From Flavobacterium sediminilitoris (GTDB lineage: Bacteria > Bacteroidota > Bacteroidia > Flavobacteriales > Flavobacteriaceae), in contig NZ_CP090145.1 of NCBI RefSeq assembly GCF_023008245.1, positions 310,001 to 374,000 of the forward strand: a stretch of DNA of 64,000 bases. The letters are read 5' to 3'. A program made the translations under genes and the position numbers. Positions 25,281 through 33,246 of this stretch are shown in pieces. The number at the start of each line of letters is the position of its first letter. The stretch's first letter is position 1. The notes beneath the pieces were generated by a model, which was not told the DNA's origin, did no database searches, and worked only from the letters and a program-made list of their open reading frames with translations.

Positions 25281-25541
25281 TTACTTCTCTGTTAGCTTTT
25301 GCAATTCTTTTCCAATTTCAGTTTCTTTTGGATTTCTTAATCTCTTTGTGCCAATAACAATTGTAGGAAAGTTTAACTTTCTATTTTCATATAAATTTCT
25401 CAATTCGTCAGCATAAAATTCATTTTCTTCTACATCGTAAAACTGAAAATTTATATTTCGACTTTTAAAATAGTGAATATAATATTGTGTTTTATGACAC
25501 CTATTAGCACCATAAATCTTAATAATTGGTAATTTAAGCAT
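25281..25541 (-). CDS. Glutaredoxin-like small protein
   Basis: 86 residues. The N-terminal KIYGANRCHKTQYY has the glutaredoxin active-site position with a single Cys (CHKT), so it is monothiol. The cis-Pro motif appears as LNFPTIVIG (about 58-66). It overlaps no gene and precedes selO by 18 nt. Since SelO enzymes AMPylate glutaredoxin in model systems, this may be a local target or partner. Confidence 0.8.
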   Translation of the reverse strand: MLKLPIIKIYGANRCHKTQYYIHYFKSRNINFQFYDVEENEFYADELRNLYENRKLNFPTIVIGTKRLRNPKETEIGKELQKLTEK

Positions 25542-25544
25542 AAT

Positions 25545-25981
25545 TTATAATGTTTTCAAAAATTCAATTGCTTTTCAACATTCAACTGAAAATCATTAAA
25601 GACAACATTGCTTTTTGATTTATTAAAATAAACCAAAGTGTTCCACTTGTTCTATAATCATATATAACTGAAGAAATATTATGAGTTTCTTCCGAACCTT
25701 CATCGTGTTTTGAAAGAAATTTTTAAATCCTATTTTTTTGCATTTCAATAATTTTATCACATGTATTGGTAGATTTCCTTTAAAAACAGTTTGAATCGCT
25801 AAAAAGATAGCTTTATCATTTCCCTTTTAATGCATTTACCATTTTTTGAAGTAATAATACTTCATGACTATGACAACCTAGACACCAATGCTAAAAACAA
25901 TATATTACTTTAACCTTTCTTCATAATTTGATAATTGAATAGGACTTATTCATTACCGTTTTCATCAATCCATCTTTTCAT
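25545..25981 (-). pseudogene. Decayed thioredoxin/TlpA-family gene
   Basis: The complement of 25979-25981 is an ATG beginning KRWIDENGNE. Coding-like pieces then follow through several stops and frameshifts: PIQLSNYEE, VIYCF then HWCLGCHSHE (a WCxxC thioredoxin active site, with a stop just before), LLLQKMVNALKGNDKAIFLAIQTVF, and near the end NVVFNDFQLNVEK and IEFLKTL then TAA (25545-25547). The order fits a redoxin of about 150 residues. It sits in the repair cluster between msrA and the glutaredoxin-like gene and ends 3 nt before the latter's start. Confidence 0.75.
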
Positions 25982-26053
25982 CTTTAATTCTAGCGCTTTT
26001 CTTAGCTTAATTCCGTATTGTATTACATTTGTAGATATAACATTTCCCTTTCT

Positions 26054-26584
26054 TTATTTTAATTTATCGGCATACATTTTTCTTAGTTTAGCTATTTTTG
26101 GATCAATAACCGCTCTACAATAACCTGCTTCTTGATTTTCATTGTAATAATTTTGATGATAATCTTCTGCTTCATAAAAAACATCTAATGGTTTAAGCTC
26201 TGTTACAATAGGCATAGTATATACTTCTTGTACATTTTTAAACACTTTTTTCGCTATTTCTTTTTGTTCATCATTATGATAAAGTACAATAGAACGGTAT
26301 TGTGTTCCTCTATCTGCTCCTTGGGCATTAAGAGTTGTAGGATCATGACTTGTCATAAAAATAGTCAATAAATCTTCATAAGAGATTTCATCAGCATCAA
26401 AAGTTACTTGAACAACTTCTGCATGACCTGTGTTTCCAGAACAAACTTCACGATAAGCAGGATTTTTAATATGTCCATCTGCGTAACCAGATACGATTTT
26501 TTCAATCCCTTTTAATCTTTGAATTACTGCTTCAATACACCAAAAACACCCACCTCCAAAAGTTGCTAACATTCTATTTTTCAT
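26054..26584 (-). CDS. msrA: Peptide methionine-(S)-S-oxide reductase MsrA
   Basis: 176 residues, canonical. The active-site segment FGGGCFWCIEAV (about 9-20), SGYADGH, CSGNTGHAEVVQV, HDPTTLNAQGADRGTQYRS and EDYHQNYY are all intact. It reduces the S form of methionine sulfoxide in proteins. It is the first gene of the minus-strand redox-repair cluster; the promoter must lie in 26585-26720, a short intergenic shared with the divergent sulfatase. Confidence 0.96.
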   Translation of the reverse strand: MKNRMLATFGGGCFWCIEAVIQRLKGIEKIVSGYADGHIKNPAYREVCSGNTGHAEVVQVTFDADEISYEDLLTIFMTSHDPTTLNAQGADRGTQYRSIVLYHNDEQKEIAKKVFKNVQEVYTMPIVTELKPLDVFYEAEDYHQNYYNENQEAGYCRAVIDPKIAKLRKMYADKLK

Positions 26585-26725
26585 TTTTTAAACCTTTCTT
26601 TTATAGTGTTGATTATTTACTTATACAAAGGTAGTATAGAAGTAATTTTTATACTTAATAATACTTCCTTTTTATTTGTGCTTTCTTCCCATAATTAAAC
26701 TAAATACAATTTTAGCTTTAAAAAT

Positions 26726-26771
26726 CAGGTATTTATACGCTATAAATAACTTTTTAATACTCTTAATTTTG
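26726..26771 (+). promoter_or_regulatory. Variant box promoter of the sulfatase gene
   Basis: CAGGTATTTATACG (26726-26739) is identical over 14 bp to that at 28545-28558 and matches the TACGTATTTATACG core of the other boxes in most positions. A -7 element TAATTTTG lies at 26764-26771, at the same relative distance (24 nt from the end of TATACG) as in the PixA promoter. The -33 TTG is poorly kept, as expected for an activator-dependent promoter. Confidence 0.6.
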
Positions 26772-26839
26772 AGTATATCTTAAAATATTTTCTAAAAGAA
26801 AAACAATAAAAAAAAAGCAAACAATAAAAACTTACAAAA

Positions 26840-28309
26840 ATGGATTTCGAAAAAAGACTTGAAAAATTGTCTAAACCAGACATTATCTTAATTATTACTG
26901 ACCAAGAAAGAGCCACTCAAAATTTTCCTATTGGTTGGGAAAAAGAAAATTTACATAGCCTTACATTCTTAAAACAAAATGGATTTAGTTTTGATAGAGC
27001 ATTTTGTAATAGCTGTATGTGTTCACCTAGTCGTGCAACTTTATTCACTGGAACTTATCCTGCACAACATAATGTAACACAAACTCTAACTTTTGGTGGA
27101 GATTATTCTTCCGCAGAAGTAGAATTAAGCAATACATTACCCAATATGGCCAGAATGCTTATTGATGATGGTTATGATGTTCAATATCGTGGAAAATGGC
27201 ACTTAAGCAAAGGTGAAGGAGAAAATGGATTAACCGCATCTGATGTAGCCTTATATGGCTTCAAAGGATGGGAAGCACCTGATGCAGGAGAAGATACTAA
27301 ACCTGAAAACTTTGGTGGAGGATTTGCTAATCATGATAAAGATTATATCCAACAAGGAATAGCTTTCCTAGAACAAGTTAAAAAACGTCGCTCTAAAGGA
27401 GATAATCAACCTTATTGTTTAGTATTATCGTTAGTTAATCCTCATGATGTGTTATGCTATCCTGGTGGGTTTGATTATGGTTATAATGACAATTTCTTAA
27501 AAGGATCTATTGGTTTACCTAAGACTGTTAATGAACATTTATTAGTAAGTAAAAAACCAATGGCACAAGAGCAAATTTTAATTGGTTCTGCATCATTATT
27601 AGGACCACTTCAAACGGATGAAAAAAAACTAAATTACATTAATTTCTATGGGAACATGCTTAAATGGGTAGATAAGGAAATTAGTTTTTTCTTAGATACT
27701 CTTTATAAAAAAGACGTTAACAATGAAAGCTTAGCGGACAAAGCTATTGTATTTAGGTTATCTGACCATGGTGAAATGGGACTTTCGCATGGAGGATTAC
27801 GCCAAAAAGCATTTGTAGCGTATGAAGAAGCTATTAGAATTCCAATAATTATATCAAATCCTATATTATTCCCAGCAGATGAACCACATAAATCAACCAT
27901 GAATTTAGCTTCTCTGATTGATATAATGCCTACTATAGCTTCCTTAACTGGAGCTACTCCTCCTTCTGGATTACGAGGTGTAGACTTAACTCCTATACTT
28001 AAAGAAGATGTTTCTGTTCAAGATGCTATTTTATTTACGTATGACGATACTAAAGCTGGAGCTAATAATATGCCTTCTGCTGTGAAAGCCTCAAACAGAC
28101 TGAGATGTATTAGAACAAAAGACTGGAAATTTGATTATTATTTTGACGCTTTAGGAGCTTATCCTACAGAATATGAACTGTATGATTTAAAGAATGACCC
28201 TGAGGAGACTACTAATTTAGCTTATGATTCTAATTATAAAGAGATACGACTAGAATTAGAATTAGCACTAAAAAAACTTGAAGCAGAAAAATTACTAATT
28301 CACAACTAA
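26840..28309 (+). CDS. Sulfatase-family hydrolase (Cys-type)
   Basis: 489 residues of the arylsulfatase/choline-sulfatase fold. The N-terminal DIILIITDQER provides metal ligands; CSPSRATLFTG (Cys at residue 61) is the CxPSR formylglycine site; LSDHGEMGLSHGGL (around 309-322) gives the second metal-binding segment. There is no signal peptide, so it should act in the cytoplasm unless exported by another route. It needs conversion of the Cys to formylglycine by an FGE or radical-SAM enzyme that is not in this window. No sugar-use genes lie nearby. It is followed by a strong terminator, so it is monocistronic. Confidence 0.9.
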   Translation: MDFEKRLEKLSKPDIILIITDQERATQNFPIGWEKENLHSLTFLKQNGFSFDRAFCNSCMCSPSRATLFTGTYPAQHNVTQTLTFGGDYSSAEVELSNTLPNMARMLIDDGYDVQYRGKWHLSKGEGENGLTASDVALYGFKGWEAPDAGEDTKPENFGGGFANHDKDYIQQGIAFLEQVKKRRSKGDNQPYCLVLSLVNPHDVLCYPGGFDYGYNDNFLKGSIGLPKTVNEHLLVSKKPMAQEQILIGSASLLGPLQTDEKKLNYINFYGNMLKWVDKEISFFLDTLYKKDVNNESLADKAIVFRLSDHGEMGLSHGGLRQKAFVAYEEAIRIPIIISNPILFPADEPHKSTMNLASLIDIMPTIASLTGATPPSGLRGVDLTPILKEDVSVQDAILFTYDDTKAGANNMPSAVKASNRLRCIRTKDWKFDYYFDALGAYPTEYELYDLKNDPEETTNLAYDSNYKEIRLELELALKKLEAEKLLIHN

Positions 28310-28323
28310 CCCTATTTAATATA

Positions 28324-28367
28324 AAAAAACACTTGCAGTTTATCAAATAAACTGCAAGTGTTTTTTG
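28324..28367 (+). terminator. Strong rho-independent terminator
   Basis: AAAACACTTGCAGTTTAT / ATAAACTGCAAGTGTTTT, an 18-bp stem with a CAA loop and a T-tract. Confidence 0.95.
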
Positions 28368-28544
28368 TTCAAAAATTATTTTAAAGATAATTAATCTAAT
28401 CATTTAAAAACATCTCCCAGTTTTAAAATAATTGTATTATTTATTACTTCAATTCCTTACCTCTTTTTTTTGATTATAATTTTGATTTATTAAACTCGTA
28501 AAAACACTTTTTACATCAAAAAAAAAACATAATTAATTAAAAAA

Positions 28545-28590
28545 CAGGTATTTATACGGTTAAAAAAACAATCTATACTAAATACCTTTA
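28545..28590 (+). promoter_or_regulatory. Variant box promoter of the PixA-like gene
   Basis: CAGGTATTTATACG (28545-28558) as at 26726, then GTTA in place of the -33 TTG, and TACCTTTA (28583-28590), one base off the -7 consensus. Distances are the same as in the sulfatase promoter. Confidence 0.6.
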
Positions 28591-28615
28591 CATAGTAATA
28601 TTACAAAATCCCAAC

Positions 28616-28679
28616 GTGGAGTTCAGAAACCACATTAATAAACGAGGCGAAAACCTGAAAAGCCTTATGAGTAAGGAAA
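28616..28679 (+). promoter_or_regulatory. Structured leader of the PixA-like gene
   Basis: GTGG / CCAC hairpin, then AGGC / GCCT and CCTTA-TGAG-TAAGG, which share bases and so exclude each other. The last arm continues as GTAAGGAAA (28671-28679), the string also found in the leaders at 13786 and 16181. No known riboswitch class was matched by eye. Confidence 0.4.
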
Positions 28680-28705
28680 CAAATAAATAAACAAACAAAC
28701 AAATT

Positions 28706-29254
28706 ATGAGTCAAAGTTTAGCAGCCTCATCGGCACAGATCGATGTTCTTGTAGTCATAGACACAGAGTACATCAAAAATAATTTTCCAAAGAATACTGA
28801 CCCTAAAAAAGCTCAAGGTATAAATCATAACAGTCAATATATGATTTGCTATAGTCCTAGAGGAATTGTTTCTGGTCAAGGAACAGCAGATTTGAGTTTT
28901 AAAGCTAATGTTGGAGATAATGTTTCTTTTAGAGGCACATCAATTCAACAAAATTCTGATGATTCAGTAATTCTTTATGGAATTGAGTACTGGAAAGGAG
29001 ATAAAGTTTTTAATACATTTACTACTAATATTGTTACTCGAAATAGAGCTGTTCAGCCTAATCCTGAACAACAAAATGGTATTCCACCTGTTTTAACAAC
29101 TCAGAATTTTACAAGTTATGATTCTAAAATTGCTAGAGGCGGAACTGAAAACTTCTATGTTTACATTGCTGTCTATACTCTTGCTAGTGATGGACAAACA
29201 CAAGAGTTATATGGATATTACTATTGGGATCCACAAGTTGTTGTTCCAACCTAG
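28706..29254 (+). CDS. PixA/AidA (inclusion body) family protein
   Basis: 182 residues, no signal peptide. The N-terminal QIDVLVVIDTEYI, the central DLSFKANVGDNVSFRGTSI and NSDDSVILYGIEYW, and the C-terminal LYGYYYWDPQVVV are the family pattern of AidA/PixA proteins. In Xenorhabdus PixA forms cytoplasmic inclusion bodies; in Ralstonia and Burkholderia AidA depends on quorum sensing. The biochemical role is unknown. It has its own promoter (28545) and is followed by a hairpin and a divergent paralogue at 29348. Confidence 0.88.
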   Translation: MSQSLAASSAQIDVLVVIDTEYIKNNFPKNTDPKKAQGINHNSQYMICYSPRGIVSGQGTADLSFKANVGDNVSFRGTSIQQNSDDSVILYGIEYWKGDKVFNTFTTNIVTRNRAVQPNPEQQNGIPPVLTTQNFTSYDSKIARGGTENFYVYIAVYTLASDGQTQELYGYYYWDPQVVVPT

Positions 29255-29290
29255 TTTTTCATCAACTTTATTAAACATAAGGTCTTAATT

Positions 29291-29328
29291 GAGAACACGA
29301 ACATGAGAAATCTAGTTCGTGTTTTCTA
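29291..29328 (+). terminator. Hairpin between the PixA paralogues
   Basis: GAGAACACGAAC / GTTCGTGTTTTC stem ahead of a short T-rich end. It probably ends or attenuates transcription between the two family members. Confidence 0.7.
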
Positions 29329-29347
29329 AATTTAAATATATATTATT

Positions 29348-29914
29348 ATGATGATGTCTACAATAACTCAACAGTCTATTTTTAAAATTTTGATTGTAAT
29401 TGATACCGTTGAAATTCAAAAAAGATATACAAATCCAAATATTAACTATGATGAACCTATTAAAATAGATGAATCGACTTGGTTTGCTATCTATCCAAAA
29501 AAAACGAATCATAAATTACCTGATTCTCTACATTCTGTTTTTTTTCAGGCAAAAAAAAATCATAAAATTTCTATTTCAGGGATTTCTATTGATGGAAATT
29601 CGTCTGATAGTATTATGCTAAATGAAATTGAAAACTTTAATACAAAAAAAGAAACTTCTAATTTGTTTACATCAGTTTGTACTTCTAGAAATATTGTTAC
29701 AAGTTATTTAAATACTGATAATGATCTAGCTATAACTAATACTAATCAAAATTTTATCTGGTTTGAATCTACTATTGCTTCTTTCGGGAAAAATAAATTT
29801 AAAATTATATTTTCAGTTTACAATTTAGATAATAATGGTAATCAACAAAATTTATATGGCTATTTCTGGTTTCCTTTAGAAATAAACATTCGCAAAAAAT
29901 CAATATTCAATTAA
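29348..29914 (+). CDS. Second PixA/AidA-family protein, divergent paralogue
   Basis: 188 residues; ATG codons at 29348, 29351 and 29354 are all possible. Same layout as the upstream protein: FKILIVIDTVEIQKRY, SISGISIDGNSSDSIML and NLYGYFWFPLEI, but low identity and a more Lys/Asn-rich sequence. Its 3' end overlaps the convergent SRPBCC gene by 8 bp. Two unequal family members side by side are the usual arrangement in this family and may form mixed assemblies. Confidence 0.82.
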   Translation: MMMSTITQQSIFKILIVIDTVEIQKRYTNPNINYDEPIKIDESTWFAIYPKKTNHKLPDSLHSVFFQAKKNHKISISGISIDGNSSDSIMLNEIENFNTKKETSNLFTSVCTSRNIVTSYLNTDNDLAITNTNQNFIWFESTIASFGKNKFKIIFSVYNLDNNGNQQNLYGYFWFPLEINIRKKSIFN

Positions 29915-30368
29915 ACTTTTCATTTTCTGAAGTATTTTTTAAAACTTGATTCCTATATAGAAGAAATTTAGTAAGGTGTTTTTTTAACAGAAAGTAATCA
30001 AATAATTTTCCAAATATTCCAAATGGGGTTTCATATTGCAAAATATCTTGCATTATTGTAGTACCTTCTCTTTGTTCAAATAAATGTTGATGCTTAAATG
30101 ATTTGAAATGCCCTTTTAATTGTTCGTCTATAAAATAAGTAGGAAATTCCATTTCAGATATGATACTTTGATGTTGAATATAAATCCCAAAATGTTTTCC
30201 TTTCCAAGTTACTGTTTCTCCTTTTTCTATTAATCCTAATGTAACTCCTGCAATTGCTTTTTCTTGCGTTTGACTAGCTGATTTTTGATGCAAATCAATA
30301 TTTCTAGAATTATTGAATACCGTAAATATTGGAGCTTTTATTTCAGTAGTAATGTGTATAACTGTCAT
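29907..30368 (-). CDS. SRPBCC (START/Bet v1-like) ligand-binding protein
   Basis: 153 residues. The start VIHITTEIKAPIFTVFNNSRNIDLH and the ends HLFEQREGTTIMQDILQYETPFG and KKHLTKFLLYRN fit the SRPBCC fold in the group often encoded beside TIGR01777 epimerases. It probably binds a hydrophobic ligand. It is last of a minus-strand group with the epimerase, DCC-type, DUF2071 and GbsR genes, though 100 nt separate it from the epimerase. Confidence 0.85.
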   Translation of the reverse strand: MTVIHITTEIKAPIFTVFNNSRNIDLHQKSASQTQEKAIAGVTLGLIEKGETVTWKGKHFGIYIQHQSIISEMEFPTYFIDEQLKGHFKSFKHQHLFEQREGTTIMQDILQYETPFGIFGKLFDYFLLKKHLTKFLLYRNQVLKNTSENEKFN

Positions 30369-30468
30369 ATCTTTTTTATTAAAGAGTTAATTGTTATTTT
30401 CTTTATTTTTTAGAAGGATAAAAAAGACTATCGAAAATAAATTATATTATCAATGATATTAAAGTTTG

Positions 30469-31383
30469 TTATGACACTAAATTCTTAAATGTTTTCTCAA
30501 TAGTATCAAATTGAAATTGAAATCCTTTTTGAAGCAACCGTTCTGGAACTACGTTTCTACTTTTCAAAACTAATTCAGATTCTGTACCAATAATTTTAGC
30601 TCCCATTTTTAAAAGTGATATTGACATTGGCAAACCAATTGATACTTTAACTGATTTTCTTAATCGGCTCATAAATATTTTATTTTTAATTGGTTTTGGT
30701 GCTACAATATTTACAATTCCAATCATTTTTTCTTGAACTACAAAATCGAGAGCTCTTGCAAAATCATATTCATGAATCCAACTTATAAATTGATTACCAT
30801 TACCTTGTTTTCCTCCAAAACCTGTTTGTACTAATCTTTTTAATGGAGCAAAAGCACCTCCACTTTTTCCCAATACTATTGAGGTTCTTAAGGCTGTTTT
30901 TAATGTATTTGGTGTTTCTGTTTCAAAAAAAGCTTTTTCCCAAGCTTTAGCTACATTCATAGAAAAATCATTTCCTATTTCTCCATTGTTTTCTGTCATT
31001 TGCTTATCTTCAGAATGTCTATATATCGTTGCTGTAGATGAATTTAACCAATGTTTTGGTGGATTTTTACATTTTAAAACGGCTTCATTTAATATTTTAG
31101 TACTATCAATTCTTGATTTTAATATTTCTTGTTTATTCTTATTTGTATAACGACAGTCTACTGATTTTCCTGCTAAATTGATTAATACTTCTGTATTTTC
31201 TAATTCATTTTCCCAACCTGTTAATGACACTGTGTTCCAATTAACATATTTAATATTATTTCTCATTCTTGATTTTCCTCTTGTTAGAATCACAATTTCA
31301 TCAAAACTATTATTAAAATAATTCACTAAAACTTGTCCTAAAAACCCTGTTCCTGCTACTATGACTATTTTTTTCATTTTCAA
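30469..31383 (-). CDS. TIGR01777-family SDR (NAD(P)-dependent epimerase)
   Basis: 304 residues. The Rossmann motif is VAGTGFLGQVL (about 8-18), then LINLAGKSVDCRYT and a conserved LRTSIVLGKSGGAF and GNGNQFISWIHEYDFARAL, as in TIGR01777/SDR39U1 proteins. It uses NAD(P)H on an unknown substrate. It overlaps the upstream DCC-type gene by 4 nt (ATGA), indicating translational coupling. Confidence 0.92.
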   Translation of the reverse strand: MKMKKIVIVAGTGFLGQVLVNYFNNSFDEIVILTRGKSRMRNNIKYVNWNTVSLTGWENELENTEVLINLAGKSVDCRYTNKNKQEILKSRIDSTKILNEAVLKCKNPPKHWLNSSTATIYRHSEDKQMTENNGEIGNDFSMNVAKAWEKAFFETETPNTLKTALRTSIVLGKSGGAFAPLKRLVQTGFGGKQGNGNQFISWIHEYDFARALDFVVQEKMIGIVNIVAPKPIKNKIFMSRLRKSVKVSIGLPMSISLLKMGAKIIGTESELVLKSRNVVPERLLQKGFQFQFDTIEKTFKNLVS

Positions 31384-32201
31384 CTATTTAAAATGATTAA
31401 TAATGCTATTATTCGATATAAAACCCAAGTCATTGTTAAATACTTTGGTAATTCTAAAAGTTTAATTCTTCTGAAATGTTCTAATATCATTATACTTACA
31501 GTTAATCCAAACCAACCTAAAATTAGATATTCATTTATAATTACAAATTGGTTTAATAATAAAATTGGCAATAAGACTAAACTTCCCATTACTGAAACTG
31601 TAACTAAGTTCCCTATATAATTAAGTTGTTTTTGTTTATCTAATTTTTGAATAAACAAATATTGAAATCCAATTTGTCCAATAGCTAAAAGTATTTCTCT
31701 TCCAAAATTAGCTTTAGGTAAAAGTGTAATCATTTTTGCATATTGAAACAATATAATTGCAGTAAAAAAGTTTGCAAATAGAATATAAAACATTCTATAT
31801 TTTACATTAAAATCAGGAACACATTCCGTTGTATTTTTATTTTTAATTACACTTGGTGCAATTACTTTTCTGTTATAAGAAATAAATTTATATACTTTTT
31901 TTAGTCCATAATTTATTGGTTTCCAATTTCCTATTTTTTCTATCCAAGGAAATGAAGTTCCAATTACTTTTAGTAAACTATCAATCCCATAAAAAACTTT
32001 TTTATTTTGGGTATCAACTAAAGCTATTTCATTTTTTGCTCTATTAAAATCGATATAATTTTGTTCTTCCTTAATTATAGAAGCATATGATTTACGTCCA
32101 TTTTCATCTAACATTTTTACTTTAATAAATCCAGAAGTATAAATATTGCATAATGGACAATCTTCATCATAAAGAAGTGTATGGTTGTTTAGCGTTTTCA
32201 T
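31380..32201 (-). CDS. DCC-type thiol oxidoreductase fused to membrane helices
   Basis: 273 residues. The N-terminal LLYDEDCPLCN (about 10-20) is the DxxCxxC signature of DCC1-like (DUF393) proteins with a thioredoxin-like fold. From about residue 130 to the end there are four hydrophobic segments. Start overlaps the end of the DUF2071 gene by 4 nt and its end overlaps the epimerase gene by 4 nt, so the three are coupled. Substrate unknown. Confidence 0.85.
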   Translation of the reverse strand: MKTLNNHTLLYDEDCPLCNIYTSGFIKVKMLDENGRKSYASIIKEEQNYIDFNRAKNEIALVDTQNKKVFYGIDSLLKVIGTSFPWIEKIGNWKPINYGLKKVYKFISYNRKVIAPSVIKNKNTTECVPDFNVKYRMFYILFANFFTAIILFQYAKMITLLPKANFGREILLAIGQIGFQYLFIQKLDKQKQLNYIGNLVTVSVMGSLVLLPILLLNQFVIINEYLILGWFGLTVSIMILEHFRRIKLLELPKYLTMTWVLYRIIALLIILNS

Positions 32202-33187
32202 CTTATTTTCCTTTTATTTTCAACACTTATTTCAGAACCTTCTGCTAGAATTATTGAATTTGGTTTCATTTCTTTTAAATGGGCAAATTCCTTTCCATAT
32301 ACATTTTCAAAATCAACATTAATTTTTGTTCTAATTACTTCATATTGCTTCCATCTAGGATGTTTTACTTCATATTCAAATGTTGTATTGTTATTAAATT
32401 TAGTATAACCAAAATAATGTTCGCAAATAAACTCTGCCTCTGTATTCTCCTCAATAGGAAGTAATTTGCTTTTAACTGTTACATCAATTGAATTCCATTT
32501 GTTATCTAACTTCCATTGATATCCAATATCCATTTTTCCTTCAGATAATATGATGTTATGATTCATTGGAAGTGTTTGATAGTGCTCTTTATAAATTGTA
32601 TTAGCAACAAGAGTTAAGGCATATTTTGGAACAATTTCTTTAATAAATACCACACCTCTCTTCCATTCGTTATTTTCAAAACGTTTTACATAAAACCGAA
32701 GATTAACTTCTTCAAAATTAACATGGAATGGAATTTTAAATCCCAACAATTTGGTCTCTTGAAAGAGAAAGCCAACTAAACTTACATAGCATTTTCCGTT
32801 ATAAAAATCTATTTCAGTCCCTTTTGGAAGGTATTTTTCCAAAATTGAAGCGTCAATTTCATAATTAATTAAAGCTAAATTTTTCCATTGTGCAGTTAAA
32901 AAGCTCATGTTCATTGTATTTTGTTTATGAATAATAAAAGTTAAGAAAAAGATCAAAAAAATCGGTATTGAGAATAGCCAATTAAAACTACCATCCCAAA
33001 GACAGAAAAAGACTATTACTAAGGTAAAATATACATATATGCATTTATTTTTTGGAAATTGTATCAGAAATAAAATAGCAGCTAAAACTTGCAATATTCC
33101 CGTAAAAACCAGCCCATAAGCTCCAAATAGTAATAATAACAAAGCTACTATATTTATGCCTTTTATTAGTTTAAGAATTGTTTTCAT
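32198..33187 (-). CDS. Membrane-anchored DUF2071 (YqjF-like) protein
   Basis: 329 residues. Four hydrophobic segments fill the first about 95 residues. The rest is a DUF2071 domain: LTAQWKNLALINYEID, LPKGTEIDFYNGKCYVSLVGF, FEEVNLRFYV and LVANTIYKEHYQ are typical. Function of the domain is unknown; it has an acetoacetate-decarboxylase-like fold. A GbsR-type inverted repeat lies 17 nt before its start, between it and the regulator gene. Confidence 0.85.
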   Translation of the reverse strand: MKTILKLIKGINIVALLLLLFGAYGLVFTGILQVLAAILFLIQFPKNKCIYVYFTLVIVFFCLWDGSFNWLFSIPIFLIFFLTFIIHKQNTMNMSFLTAQWKNLALINYEIDASILEKYLPKGTEIDFYNGKCYVSLVGFLFQETKLLGFKIPFHVNFEEVNLRFYVKRFENNEWKRGVVFIKEIVPKYALTLVANTIYKEHYQTLPMNHNIILSEGKMDIGYQWKLDNKWNSIDVTVKSKLLPIEENTEAEFICEHYFGYTKFNNNTTFEYEVKHPRWKQYEVIRTKINVDFENVYGKEFAHLKEMKPNSIILAEGSEISVENKRKIR

Positions 33188-33203
33188 GCTTTTTTTTATT
33201 TTT

Positions 33204-33229
33204 AAACTTTCAGAAAAAAATGAAAGTTT
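33204..33229. promoter_or_regulatory. Operator-like inverted repeat, downstream copy
   Basis: AAACTTTCA - 8 nt - TGAAAGTTT (33204-33212 and 33221-33229) between the regulator gene and DUF2071 gene. It has the same arms and the same spacer length as the copy at 33800-33825. Confidence 0.78.
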
Positions 33230-33246
33230 TGATTAAATTTTTTTCT

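Larger units (their letters stand above)
28310..28705 (+). other. Gap holding terminator, variant box promoter and structured leader
   Basis: No gene. The sulfatase terminator (28324-28367), a very AT-rich stretch, the promoter at 28545-28590 and a leader with two or three short stems (28616-28679) fill it. Confidence 0.8.

Noticed and set aside
28616-28679. Leader considered as a known riboswitch or ribozyme
   Set aside because: None of the conserved cores of classes I could recall (SAM, TPP, cobalamin, preQ1, hammerhead) is present.
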